DNA from: Armatimonadetes bacterium Uphvl-Ar1
Lineage (GTDB): Bacteria; Armatimonadota; Fimbriimonadia; Fimbriimonadales; Fimbriimonadaceae
NCBI GenBank assembly: GCA_002162075.1
Contig: CP021423.1
Span: forward strand, 1,984,001-2,048,000
Length of the DNA stretch: 64,000 nt
Reading direction: 5' to 3'
Notes under the pieces: generated by a model
Told to the model about the DNA's origin: nothing
The model's input: the letters and a program-made list of their open reading frames with translations, nothing else
The model's database searches: none
Program-made: the position numbers and the translations under genes
Shown: one piece after another, positions 9,498 through 17,855 of the stretch
Numbering within the stretch: position 1 is the first letter of the stretch
Layout: each line of letters begins with the position of its first letter

Positions 9498-9829
9498 CCG
9501 TCGAGCCGCTCCACTATCAATCTGCCATGATCCGTCGCCAATCCCATTTCAAATCTCTGAGGATCAACCACCACTCGATAAAACGCCCCGTCAAGCTCCA
9601 GACGATCCCCCCCAGAAATCAAATCACAATCATCCAAATCCATTAAAACCACTGCCGGATTCTTCCCTTCAATCCCGAGTTCATCCATTACAAATTTCGG
9701 CGTCTTCTCCACAAGCAATCCCGACATGAGAGCCCCCGAATCCCACTCGCTACGCACCAATACACCCCCGACAATCTCCGGCACAAGCGACCACAGCCGA
9801 AATTGATGCGGCTTCCAAACCAATCCCAT
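9494..9829 (-). CDS. putative head closure (stopper) protein
   Basis: A 111-residue beta-rich protein. The ATG at 9829 shares one base with the preceding stop (TGATG); a TTG one codon upstream is less likely. It sits between the connector candidate and the tail-terminator candidate, the usual place for a gp7/gp16-type stopper that closes the portal channel after packaging. The segment GDRLELDGAFYRVVVDPQRF is typical of the small barrel in that family. No catalytic motif is expected or seen. Confidence 0.5.
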   Translation of the reverse strand: MGLVWKPHQFRLWSLVPEIVGGVLVRSEWDSGALMSGLLVEKTPKFVMDELGIEGKNPAVVLMDLDDCDLISGGDRLELDGAFYRVVVDPQRFEMGLATDHGRLIVERLDG

Positions 9830-10410
9830 CAAGCCCCCAACCCCGGTACTCGGTACCGTCCAAAAACCACAAGCGAACGGTCTGACAATAGCTCCGCAAA
9901 TCGCGCCGGAGATATCCCCGCCCGGTACTTAATTGTCACGGAATCCTGCTTAACTGACTCCACATCATCATTCGATGCGGAATCCAACATGGCAACCACA
10001 TAACTCGCTGCCAAATCCCGAACCGCATACCAAACATCCGCGGGCACTTCCACCCCAAAACCTGGCCTCCCCGAAACAACCACCGCACCCGAAAGATTGT
10101 CTGCCAAAGCCAACTTCCGCACTGGCAATACTCCCTCCGGACAAGTCGTGAACTGCACAGATTCTCCGCCACATTCAACTCCCGAAATCAATCCAAACGG
10201 ACGATCAAGCAGAACAACCCCACTCATCGAGTCAAATCGAAATTCCGCCATGGAGCCCGCCAAAAACGGACCAAAACCAACCATCATTTCAAGCTCACTG
10301 ACCGCTCGGTCAACAAGTTCTCCAAAGTCAACGGTTGGCAAATCTGCAAACCCTGAATCATTCAAAAAACCAGTTACATCCGCCCCCACGGGCCAAGAAT
10401 TCATTCCCAT
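9829..10410 (-). CDS. putative head-tail connector (adaptor) protein
   Basis: A protein of about 193 residues directly downstream of the capsid gene. The C-terminal half has helices (ADVWYAVRDLAASYVVAMLD and RFAELLSDRSLVVFGRYR) and an NDDVESVKQDSVTIKY segment that resembles gp6-type adaptors, which bind the portal ring. I chose ATG 10410 because GGGAGG lies eight bases upstream; a GTG three codons earlier overlaps that ribosome site. The N-terminal part is less typical. A hairpin between this gene and the capsid gene probably reduces its transcription relative to capsid. Confidence 0.55.
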   Translation of the reverse strand: MGMNSWPVGADVTGFLNDSGFADLPTVDFGELVDRAVSELEMMVGFGPFLAGSMAEFRFDSMSGVVLLDRPFGLISGVECGGESVQFTTCPEGVLPVRKLALADNLSGAVVVSGRPGFGVEVPADVWYAVRDLAASYVVAMLDSASNDDVESVKQDSVTIKYRAGISPARFAELLSDRSLVVFGRYRVPGLGA

Positions 10411-10433
10411 AAAATGCACCTCCCGAAGAACAC

Positions 10434-10472
10434 AAAAAGTAGGGGGTCAGGGCGCATAACACCACCCTGACC
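10434..10472 (-). terminator. attenuating terminator after the capsid gene
   Basis: Read on the minus strand, an 8-bp perfect inverted repeat (GGTCAGGG and CCCTGACC with a 12-base loop) is followed by CCCTACTTTTT. It lies between the stop of the capsid gene (10487) and the ribosome site of the connector gene (about 10418). It looks like a Rho-independent terminator of moderate strength that would let the capsid be made in excess of the downstream proteins. Confidence 0.6.
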
Positions 10473-10486
10473 AACCCCATATCAGC

Positions 10487-11719
10487 CTAGCTACCCAAAC
10501 CCGTTAGCTTACAAATCGCCTGATCACGCAACACCTGGAGCCCCGCCCGGACACTCGCCCGGATCGCCACCTTATTACTCGTGAAGTAATCCTCGTGCGC
10601 ATTCGTACTGCTCACCGTCAGATCACCGCGCATTTTGATCCGCGCATAGTCCGTGTCAATCACCATGCCCGTACCCGCGGTCAAAGCCTCGCTCGCAACA
10701 ATCTGAACTCCCCAAATCCGGCTCAAAGGCGCATCACCCGGATGACCAAAGATGTAAAGTCCATCTGCCGTTTTGGTCAAAGCAAGTGCTTGGTAGTTAT
10801 CACTATGCAAAACCACCAAGTTCGGCTTCGCCCGCCCCTGCGTGCGAACTTTCGTCATCGCCTTCATGATCTGATCAAAAGCGTTATCCGTCCCCGCTGC
10901 TTGTGCCAAAGCACCCGTCTGACCATAAAGTCCAAGGATATTCACCCCCGTTCCATCGCCAACCGTCACCTGCTCATCCAACTTCTGTCGAACCATCAAC
11001 TTAAGATCCTCGTCAATCAACGCCCGAACCCCAGGCTCATCTTCCAACTGTTCTTCAGTCACCGGAAGATAAACCCCCAGCTTCCGAATATTGACCGTCG
11101 CCTCCGAGTAAGCAATCCCTGCCTCATCAAACGCCGCGTTTTCCCCCTTCGCTGCTGCCGCATTCGTCCGTGTCGTCTGCTTCATAAACTTAACCGCGTT
11201 CTGATCTGTCACATCAATCCGAAGCAAATCAATCAATTGCGGCGGTCGAGAGATCGCCGGCACCACACTACCATCCCGAAACTGATGCGGCGCAAATCCA
11301 GCCCCCGTAGTCATCGTCGCCTTAACCCCCAAATACTCCAAGGCCGCGCGTTCAAGCTCAACATCACCAAAACGGCCCCCAACTCGACCTTGCCAAGCCG
11401 CACTTTTCAAGAGCATGTCACTGGCCAATCCACCCGGAGCCGCACCCAGAACTCGGTTCACAGGCCGGTTCATCACGCGTGCCTTCACTTCAATGTCTTG
11501 CGCCGCATCAAAAGCTCCCCGAGCCACCTCAAACTTCTTGCTGAGATCATTGATCTCATCCATCATCTTCCGCAAACCCTCAAGGTCGTTCGCCGGAATA
11601 TCCTTAACCGCTTGTCCATCAACCAACGACTTCGTGGAGTAGCCATCCCATCGCTTCTTGTATGCCATCCGCTTGCTCTCCAGCTCGCGCCCTAGTTCAA
11701 TATGATTCGTACCGCTCAT
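10487..11719 (-). CDS. HK97-family major capsid protein
   Basis: A 410-residue HK97-fold capsid protein. Residues 1-110 form a charged, helical N-terminal region (ELESKRMAYKKRWDG... DLSKKFEVARGAFDAAQD) that matches the scaffold-like delta domain removed by the prohead protease. The rest has the family layout: ATMTTGAGFAPHQFRDG at the E-loop approach, LRIDVTDQNAVKFMKQTTRT, the KLGVYLPVTEEQLEDEPG segment, and a P-domain/A-loop end (AHEDYFTSNKVAIRASVRAG) that is highly typical. AGGA lies six bases before ATG 11719. The protease gene is just upstream, as in HK97 and in gene transfer agents. The protein is intact, which argues that the particle system has not wholly decayed. Confidence 0.93.
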   Translation of the reverse strand: MSGTNHIELGRELESKRMAYKKRWDGYSTKSLVDGQAVKDIPANDLEGLRKMMDEINDLSKKFEVARGAFDAAQDIEVKARVMNRPVNRVLGAAPGGLASDMLLKSAAWQGRVGGRFGDVELERAALEYLGVKATMTTGAGFAPHQFRDGSVVPAISRPPQLIDLLRIDVTDQNAVKFMKQTTRTNAAAAKGENAAFDEAGIAYSEATVNIRKLGVYLPVTEEQLEDEPGVRALIDEDLKLMVRQKLDEQVTVGDGTGVNILGLYGQTGALAQAAGTDNAFDQIMKAMTKVRTQGRAKPNLVVLHSDNYQALALTKTADGLYIFGHPGDAPLSRIWGVQIVASEALTAGTGMVIDTDYARIKMRGDLTVSSTNAHEDYFTSNKVAIRASVRAGLQVLRDQAICKLTGLGS

Positions 11720-11770
11720 TTCGCTTCCTATTCCCTAATCCCCTCATTCACCAAAAATGCAACACACTTG

Positions 11771-12321
11771 TCAATTTTTGTCAATTCCGGCCCTGTCCAT
11801 AGCCCGTTCAAGCTCCAAAACATCGGCAACCCCTGCCCGATTACTCTTCTCAATACCCATCGCTTCCGCCCCCACGGCCGCTGGCAAAGTCACCAAGCTA
11901 AACTCCTTCAACTCAATCTCTTTCAGCAAACGAACCCTTCTCCCGTCACGCATTTCAAAGTCCCAAACTCTTGGCAAATATCCGATACTCAGCCCCACTC
12001 GCTTCCCTGCCGCAAGTCGTTCATCCGCAACCGTCTTCGCCGCTTGCGCCCCCGCCGTCGAATGAAATTTCATTCCCACCAAAAGCCCGCGCTGATCTTC
12101 TCTTGCTTCCGTGACATATCCAACTGGAATGCCCGAATGGTCATGCCCCACCGCAACAAATCCTGTTCGGACAAATTCCCCAAGTCTCCATAAGCTCCAT
12201 CACAGATCACATCACCGTAACTATCAACAATGTTCTTTACCGATGCATATCCTCGCAGTCCATCCGCAAGCTCCCCTAGCCCGTCGTTCTTATTTTCAAT
12301 CCAAAACGTCTTCCGCTCCAT
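11771..12321 (-). CDS. HK97-type prohead protease (S78), one apparent frameshift
   Basis: Two frames join into about 183 residues if one base is added at C-run 12178-12181 (plus strand). The joined protein has all the family landmarks: MERKTFWIENK and GYASVKNIVDSYGDVICDGAY at the start, the catalytic His in VGHDHSGIPVGYV, the catalytic Ser in KRVGLSIGYLP, and the acidic/ELKEFSLVTLPA segment near the end. It cleaves the capsid N-terminal domain and itself during prohead maturation. It is the first gene of the minus-strand structural operon, 51 bases ahead of the capsid gene. If the break is real, no active protease is made and the capsid could not mature normally. Confidence 0.85.
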
Positions 12322-12470
12322 AACTAATTACTTAAATTCTGATTTCCCTATATCTCTGCAACAAAGTAACGAAATTACCAAGACTCCTGTCTCCTCCATT
12401 CGCATATGAATAAGATTGAAAATGATCGGGGGCGCCTGCATTGAAATCCCAGAAATCGCCAGTACGATGG
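12322..12470. promoter_or_regulatory. divergent intergenic region between head operon and lysis/packaging operon
   Basis: This AT-rich stretch separates the protease start from the endolysin start, so promoters for both operons should lie here. I see no clean -35/-10 pair. A small inverted repeat (AGAC and GTCT around TCCT, 12381-12392) and a palindromic ATTCGCATATGAAT (about 12399-12412) could be operator sites. The placement would allow one regulator to switch both operons together, but no site can be tied to a named regulator. Confidence 0.3.
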
Positions 12471-12983
12471 ATGACTGACAATCAGTACCAGAGTGCCTCT
12501 ATAAGCCAGAGGGCAATTGCCCACGCTGATTCCCAAGTAGGAATCCTCGAATCCGGCCCCAACCGAGGCCAGAGAGTCGAAGAATATCAAGAAGTCGCTG
12601 GCCTCGGCCGGGGCGGTGGCTATCCGTGGTGCGCCTGCTTTGTCTATTGGTGCCTCATCAAATCCGGATCAAATCCCAAGATTATCCCCGCCATCGGTGC
12701 CTGTGCCGCCGTCAGGAATTGGATCAATTGGGCAAAGTCAAACACACGTCGAACTCAAAAACCCCATCGAGGGGCCCTCTTTTATTGGTTAAACCAAGAC
12801 CAAACCGGCCACATTGGCTTATGCCTTGGCCCCAGCGTACTCGGTATTTTCCGGACGATCGAAGGCAACACCGACCGCGAACAAGGGAGCCGAGAAGGCG
12901 ACGGTGTCTACAAACGAACCCGAACCCTTTGGCAGCTCAAATCAAAAAACCAACACGGATTCATCTCTCTCGAAAACCTATGA
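12471..12983 (+). CDS. CHAP / NlpC-like endolysin
   Basis: A protein of about 170 residues with a papain-like peptidoglycan hydrolase domain. The catalytic Cys is in GYPWCACFVYWCL, the His in QTGHIGLCLG, and the region EGNTDREQGSREGDGVYKRT closes the domain. This layout (Cys, about 75 residues, His) is that of CHAP amidases or endopeptidases. No signal peptide is seen, so it would need a holin, which is encoded next. I chose ATG 12471 because the upstream TTG at 12441 adds residues without a family counterpart. The first gene of the plus-strand lysis/packaging operon. Confidence 0.82.
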   Translation: MTDNQYQSASISQRAIAHADSQVGILESGPNRGQRVEEYQEVAGLGRGGGYPWCACFVYWCLIKSGSNPKIIPAIGACAAVRNWINWAKSNTRRTQKPHRGALFYWLNQDQTGHIGLCLGPSVLGIFRTIEGNTDREQGSREGDGVYKRTRTLWQLKSKNQHGFISLENL

Positions 12984-13168
12984 ACGAACAACTGATCACA
13001 TCTCTTGCCGCAAACGGCCCGTGGGCCGCCGCCGCCGGATTCCTCCTGCATCAAGTCATCAAAGCCTGGACAAACGACCGGCAACAACTCGTCATCTTGC
13101 TCACAGAATTCAAAGACACACTGACGGCTCTGACACATGCCGTCCAAGAACTCAATAAACAAAACTAA
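12980..13168 (+). CDS. holin candidate
   Basis: A 62-residue protein whose ATG overlaps the endolysin stop (ATGA). Its N-terminal half has one hydrophobic helix (GPWAAAAGFLLHQVIKAW), and its C-terminal half is a charged helix (LVILLTEFKDTLTALTHAVQ). This is the layout of BhlA-like holins, which open the inner membrane so that the endolysin can reach the wall. The call depends on that layout and on the endolysin neighbour. It could instead be another small phage membrane protein. Confidence 0.6.
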   Translation: MNEQLITSLAANGPWAAAAGFLLHQVIKAWTNDRQQLVILLTEFKDTLTALTHAVQELNKQN

Positions 13169-13169
13169 C

Positions 13170-13418
13170 ATGGAAACATTTCTCAAAAAACTCGGACTCG
13201 ATATGCAATCTCTACGACTCGCCTATCTTCTCGGTCGTGACCAAGGACGCAAATTCGTCAAAGGCGCATTGATCTTTCCCGGAATTCGAATCATGGACCT
13301 ACAAGTTCACGCCACCAAGCTCGGTGATGATCCCCAAGAATTGATCTCAAAGCGAGACCTCATGCTTGAATCAATCCTCGACTTCATTGAAGAATTCATT
13401 AATCTTGACGACGACTAA
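13170..13418 (+). CDS. small hypothetical protein in lysis/packaging operon
   Basis: An 82-residue protein starting METFLKKLGLDMQSLRL, one base after the holin stop. It contains a Gly/Lys-rich middle (GRDQGRKFVKGALIFPGIR) and an acidic C-terminal helix (LMLESILDFIEEFINLDDD). No membrane segment is clear, apart from a short hydrophobic patch, and I recognise no family. Its position between lysis and terminase genes suggests a packaging or lysis accessory role, but this is only context. Confidence 0.6.
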   Translation: METFLKKLGLDMQSLRLAYLLGRDQGRKFVKGALIFPGIRIMDLQVHATKLGDDPQELISKRDLMLESILDFIEEFINLDDD

Positions 13419-13426
13419 ATCTAAAA

Positions 13427-13792
13427 ATGAGATACACCGACGCCCTGCGCCAGCAACTCTGCAACTTGCTCGCCCAGGGCAAATCTCTACGAGAAATTTG
13501 TGCGGACCCCAAGATGCCGAGCCTCACAACCGTCTATAACTGGCTCAGTCCCGGCAATCCAAAATTCAACCCAGAGTTTCTCGCTCAATACCGCGTTGCT
13601 CGCATGTGGCAAAGCGAAGCATTTCTGGAGCAAATTATCGAAATTTCCCGAAGCGACACACTCACAGCCGATCAGAAGAAAATCCAAATGGATGCTCTCA
13701 AAACCGCCTCCGCGCGACTAGAGGGTCGCAAATATGGCGATGACAAACCACGTCAATTGACTGTCAAAGTTGTTTACGAAGACACCCCGTGA
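13427..13792 (+). CDS. terminase small subunit
   Basis: A 121-residue protein with an N-terminal helix-turn-helix (LAQGKSLREICADPKMPSLTTVYNWL), as in small terminases that bind packaging sites, followed by a helical oligomerisation part (EAFLEQIIEIS... QKKIQMDALKTASARLEGRKYG). The last segment (QLTVKVVYED) is a common ending in this family. Its stop overlaps the start of the large terminase by four bases. In gene transfer agents the small subunit often has reduced site specificity; whether that is so here cannot be read from sequence. Confidence 0.82.
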   Translation: MRYTDALRQQLCNLLAQGKSLREICADPKMPSLTTVYNWLSPGNPKFNPEFLAQYRVARMWQSEAFLEQIIEISRSDTLTADQKKIQMDALKTASARLEGRKYGDDKPRQLTVKVVYEDTP

Positions 13793-14985
13793 ATCTCAAT
13801 ACCGTAATCCGACTTCCCCGTCTTCATCCTGCCCAATCACAGGTCAAATCGGAGGCGTCAAGGTTTAACGTTCTGGCCTGCGGGCGCCGATGGGGCAAAA
13901 CTATTCTTGGACTCGATCTTGCCATCCATTCCGCTCTCGATGGACACCCCGTCGCGTGGGCCGCTCCATCGTACAAACTCCTCGCCGAACCCTTCCGCAC
14001 CGCCCAAAGCCTCCTCAGCCCGATCATCAAGCGAATTAGTCACGAAGATCACCGAATCGAACTCGCGACCGGTGGCACGATCATATTTTGGACTCTCAAC
14101 GACATCAACCTCGGTCGAGGCTACAAATACAAACTCTGGATCATTGATGAAGCCGCGCATTCTCCAAACCTCCAAACCGCATTTGAAGAATCTATCCGGC
14201 CAACGCTCGTCGATCTCTGCGGCGACGCCTGGTTTCTCAGCTCACCTCAAGGTCAAAACTATTTCCACAAACTCTTTCTCAAAGGTCAATCGTCTGACTC
14301 TCCCAACTACAAATCGTGGCAAATGCCAACCGCGTCAAACCCGCACATCCGCGCCCAAGAAATAGCCGAAGCACGAGACACTCTCCCCGAACGCACGTTC
14401 CGCCAAGAATTCCTCGCTGAATTCGCCCAAAACAAAGACACAATCTTTCAAAATTTTCACCGTAATATCACCTCGCTGCCAATTTCTGAGCCAAATCCCA
14501 ACCACACCTACATCGCCGGAATTGACCTCGCAAAAGTTCAAGATTTCACAGTAATAACTATCCTGAACGACCAAGGATATCAAGTCTATTTCGATCGTTT
14601 CCGCCGCCAAACCTGGTCACAAGTCATCTCCCGGATAATCACCGCGTGTCAAAAATTTCGAGCCCCTGCAGTCATTGATGCCACCGGGCTGGGCGATCCC
14701 ATCGTCGAACAACTCCAATCTGCCGGACTCACTTTATTTCCGTTCCGTTTCACATCCCTCAGCAAAGAACCATTAATTCAATCTCTTGCCGTCAAACTGG
14801 AACAAAACAAACTGTCTCTCCTCGACATTCCTGAACAAACCCAGGAGCTCGAGTCATTCCAAGCGATTGCAACCCCCGGTGGCGGCATCAAATACTCGGC
14901 ACCACCCGGCCAACATGACGATTGCGTGATTGCCCTCGCTCTCGCTGCTTCAAAAATTGGCAATTCCCGCCTCAGCGTGTTCTGA
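13789..14985 (+). CDS. terminase large subunit
   Basis: A 398-residue DNA-packaging motor. The ATPase half has a Walker A (ACGRRWGKT, about residues 31-39), a Q-like start (LHPAQ), a Walker B with catalytic Glu (LWIIDEAAH) and the coupling motif WFLSSPQGQNYF. The nuclease half has RNase-H-like acidic clusters: IAGIDLAKVQDFTV, AVIDATGLGDP and the final HDDCVIALALA. All key residues are present and the frame is intact. It is convergent and abutting with a host proline dehydrogenase gene, so no portal follows; the portal lies 6 kb away on the other strand, which is unusual because the two are normally adjacent. Confidence 0.92.
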   Translation: MNLNTVIRLPRLHPAQSQVKSEASRFNVLACGRRWGKTILGLDLAIHSALDGHPVAWAAPSYKLLAEPFRTAQSLLSPIIKRISHEDHRIELATGGTIIFWTLNDINLGRGYKYKLWIIDEAAHSPNLQTAFEESIRPTLVDLCGDAWFLSSPQGQNYFHKLFLKGQSSDSPNYKSWQMPTASNPHIRAQEIAEARDTLPERTFRQEFLAEFAQNKDTIFQNFHRNITSLPISEPNPNHTYIAGIDLAKVQDFTVITILNDQGYQVYFDRFRRQTWSQVISRIITACQKFRAPAVIDATGLGDPIVEQLQSAGLTLFPFRFTSLSKEPLIQSLAVKLEQNKLSLLDIPEQTQELESFQAIATPGGGIKYSAPPGQHDDCVIALALAASKIGNSRLSVF

Positions 14986-15941
14986 CTACTTCGCAAAAAG
15001 CGACTTCAAGATGAACAACACATTCGCTGGACGCTCTGCCAACCTGCGCGTAAAATACGGATACCAGGCTTCACCAAAAGGCAAGTAAACTCGGACATTG
15101 AATCCCTCATCAAGCAGCTCCCGCTGCAGATCACGTCTAATTCCGTGCAACATTTGCCATTCAAAGCTTTTCCTATCAATTCCACGGCTCGCTACAAACC
15201 TCTTGAGCTCGTCAATAATCGCCGCATCATGGCTCGCAATCGCCGGGTATCTCCCCCGCACCAACAGCTTTTTCGCCTGCTCCAAATACTTCCGATCAAC
15301 ATCAGCTTTGGAGGGATATGCAATCTTCTCCGATTCAAGATATGCCCCTTTGACAATCCGCAATCGACACCCATCCCCAATCAAACATTCCAAATCCCCA
15401 TCCGTACGATAAAGATAACTCTGTAGCACTGTGCCTGTATTAAAAAACTCCTTGCGCGCCGAGCGCACAAGATCAATCGTCACCTGAGTATAAGGCGACC
15501 CTCCATGTCAGCACGGATAAATGTCTCCGCACCAACCGCCTTCTCCAGCAAACGGCGATAATTCGCCTCTGCCAATTCCAAATCCTGATCCAAACCCAAA
15601 GCCGTCAACTTAATCGAGATATTGATCGCGTCCTTATGCTCTGACTTCGCAATTCCGTCCAGCAAGTTCAAATAAGCTTGCGTCCCTGCCTCGGCTTCTT
15701 CCAGCGTCGCAACATTCTCACCCAAAAGATCAAGCGATACAAAAAACCCTTCCCGCGCTAAGCCTTCCGCAGTAGAAATCGACTCCTTAAGTCCCTCACC
15801 CGCAATAAACCGACCAACCATCGGCCGAAACAACCGCGATGAACGAACAAGCCGCTCCACCCCCGGCAACCCTGCCGATTTCAAGATCAAAGTGCGAAAA
15901 ACCATCTCCGTTGATGAGCCCGATTTTACTGAACTCGCCAT
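14986..15941 (-). CDS. proline dehydrogenase, one apparent frameshift
   Basis: A flavoenzyme that oxidises proline to pyrroline-5-carboxylate. Two frames join into about 318 residues, the normal size for the monofunctional enzyme, if one base is added at C-run 15499-15501 (plus strand). The join then reads FIRADMEGSPYTQVTIDLV, the conserved family segment. The downstream half has VLQSYLYRTDGDLECL, the RIVKGAYLESEKIAYPSK motif with the FAD-contacting Lys/Arg, IASHD, and the closing RVYLPFGEAWYPYFTRRLAERP with substrate-binding Arg residues. As printed, the first frame stops after GRLILR. It is divergent from the GT9 gene with only eight bases between starts. A host gene set between phage-type modules. 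Confidence 0.85.
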
Positions 15942-15949
15942 GATGTATA

Positions 15950-16851
15950 GTGCAATCCGTGGGCCAAGAGAAGTCTCATCGCCTGGAGATCGCCAAAATC
16001 AAGACGTTAGTAATATTTCTGCCCCCCACCCTCGGCGACACAATCAACCACCGAGCAACTCTTCGGTCTCTCTGCTCCGGCCTCCCAAATGCAAAAATAA
16101 TTGCAATATCATCAGGTTTAGGTCTTGAAATTTTACACATTTGGCCAATTGCCGGAGTCCAAATTCTTCCCCGAAAAAACGCATGGTTTCACCTATTGCG
16201 TGCTCAGCCCGACGTCGCGCTCTTCCCATACATTCAAAACAAATTTATCCGACTCGCTTCCCGTCTCAAAATTCCCACTCGAATCGGACTCACTGGCGGC
16301 AAGCATGATGACCTCCTCACCCATCGCATTGCAAAAATTCCCGGCGAGCACCAAATCTTCGATCTCTCTGCCCGGATGCTCACCGAAATCAATACTGACT
16401 ACCGAGAAAACATCAATATTGAAAGCGAATTTCTAAACTTACCACCCACAATTGCCATCATGACCGGAGGCTCAGAACCTCAAAAAAATGGCCCCTCAAA
16501 CACTTTCAAGAAACCGCTCAGCATTTCAAAGACCAAAATTACAAAATCATCAACGTTGGCGGCCCCGATGAAAAAGGTGCCTTAAATTCAATCGCCGAAA
16601 AAGACATCGCCGGATCCGCAAACTGGGTCGAAACCGCAAACATCCTCGCCAACGTCCAACTTCTCATCACCAACGACACCGGAATCATGCACCTCGCCGC
16701 TGCCGTCGGAACCCCCACCGTCAGCCTATTCATGAAAGAATCACCCTCAGAGTACGCACCCCTAGGCTCAAACCACATCCTCCTAACCCCACCCATAACT
16801 CCCGATCAAGTTATCTCCGCCGCCACCACGCAACTAGAGAACCGTCTATGA
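15950..16851 (+). CDS. family 9 (heptosyltransferase-like) glycosyltransferase, one apparent frameshift
   Basis: About 300 residues if one base is added to the A-run 16482-16488. The start has the GT9 pattern (LVIFLPPTLGDTINHRATLR); the C-terminal half, in the shifted frame, has INVGGPDEKG and the hallmark LLITNDTGIMHLAAAVGTPTVSLF. Such enzymes add heptose or similar sugars to the LPS core. As printed, the frame runs into a basic nonsense tail and stops at 16585. The sequence at the break, A AAA AAT, fits a -1 slippery heptamer, but a missing base explains it equally well. The true stop overlaps the next gene's ATG (ATGA), which supports the restored frame. The start is a GTG; no ribosome site is clear. 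Confidence 0.85.
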
Positions 16852-17855
16852 AAATTCACCTTGTTGGTCGATATGACGGCGGACTGATTCACGGAGGCGC
16901 CGAAGTTCAACTCGAAACCACCAAGCGACTCCTTGTTCAATCAGGGCACGACGTAAAAGTCCTCTCGCCCGAAGTGAAGGACTGGCCCGATTTGTTTCAC
17001 TTTTTTGGTTCAAACGATTACTATTGGAGCCTCGCCCAACTCTGTCTTGAAAAGCACATTCCCTACGTAGTTTCTGCAATCTGGTACGTCCCCGGAAATC
17101 CTACCGAACTCAAAATCAAGCGCACAAAAGCAACGATCGAACAACGCTATCCTCGCAAAACCAGAAAACTCCTCCAGAACGCAAACCGAGTTTTGATTCC
17201 AAGCCAAGACATCGCTCAGCGACTCAAAACATACTTCGACGTTGATCCCCCAAAATGCCGGGTCGTCCCCAGCGGAACATGCACATCCGACTTTGGCTTC
17301 AATCAAGAAGAAGCAATGCGAAGAAAATACAACATCAACGGTGAATTTATTCTTGCCGTTGGCAACTTTCTCGATCGAAAAAACCAACTTAACTTAATCA
17401 GAGCGGTACAAAACACTCAGCATCAGATCGTTTTCGCTGGCGGCCCCAGCGATCAACCCTACTATAACATGTGCCGCGAACTCGCCCAAGAAGTCGATCC
17501 CAAATCTGAAAGGTTCAAATTCCTTGGTGAAGTCCCCCATCAAGACCTCGGCGGACTCCTCCGAGCCTCAAAGTTATTCGCCCTTCCAAGTCTTCTCGAA
17601 GATTTCCTAATCGCAGGCGTCGAAGCCGGTGCTCTGGGCAAACCACTCGTACTGAGCAACTCTTGGAATGCCAATGAAATTTATGGCGAATATGCCGAAC
17701 TCCCCGATCCAAACCTCCCCAAACAAATCCTTAAATCAATTGAAACCGCTTGGCAGAAGTCAGACAATCCTGCCCAAGCCGCTTGGTTCCTGGAGCGATA
17801 TTCCGAAAGAGCCCTTTTGACTCGATACGAAGAGATTTACTCGTCAATTCTTTAA
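16848..17855 (+). CDS. family 4 glycosyltransferase
   Basis: A 335-residue GT-B enzyme. The N-terminal domain begins MKIHLVGRYDGGLIHGGAEV, which contains the Gly-rich acceptor loop, and the C-terminal domain has GEFILAVGNFLDRKNQ and GEVPHQDLGGLLRASKLFALPS followed by the donor-binding Glu region DFLIAGVEAGALGKPLVLS. The start overlaps the GT9 stop, so the two are co-translated and likely build the same glycan. It ends in a 12-base convergent overlap with the next gene. Confidence 0.88.
   Translation: MKIHLVGRYDGGLIHGGAEVQLETTKRLLVQSGHDVKVLSPEVKDWPDLFHFFGSNDYYWSLAQLCLEKHIPYVVSAIWYVPGNPTELKIKRTKATIEQRYPRKTRKLLQNANRVLIPSQDIAQRLKTYFDVDPPKCRVVPSGTCTSDFGFNQEEAMRRKYNINGEFILAVGNFLDRKNQLNLIRAVQNTQHQIVFAGGPSDQPYYNMCRELAQEVDPKSERFKFLGEVPHQDLGGLLRASKLFALPSLLEDFLIAGVEAGALGKPLVLSNSWNANEIYGEYAELPDPNLPKQILKSIETAWQKSDNPAQAAWFLERYSERALLTRYEEIYSSIL

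Noticed and set aside
16482-16488. Programmed -1 frameshift as the explanation of the GT9 break.
   Set aside because: The heptamer fits, but eight other genes-sites show one-base losses at non-slippery runs, so a common cause is more likely. Kept as a testable finding only.
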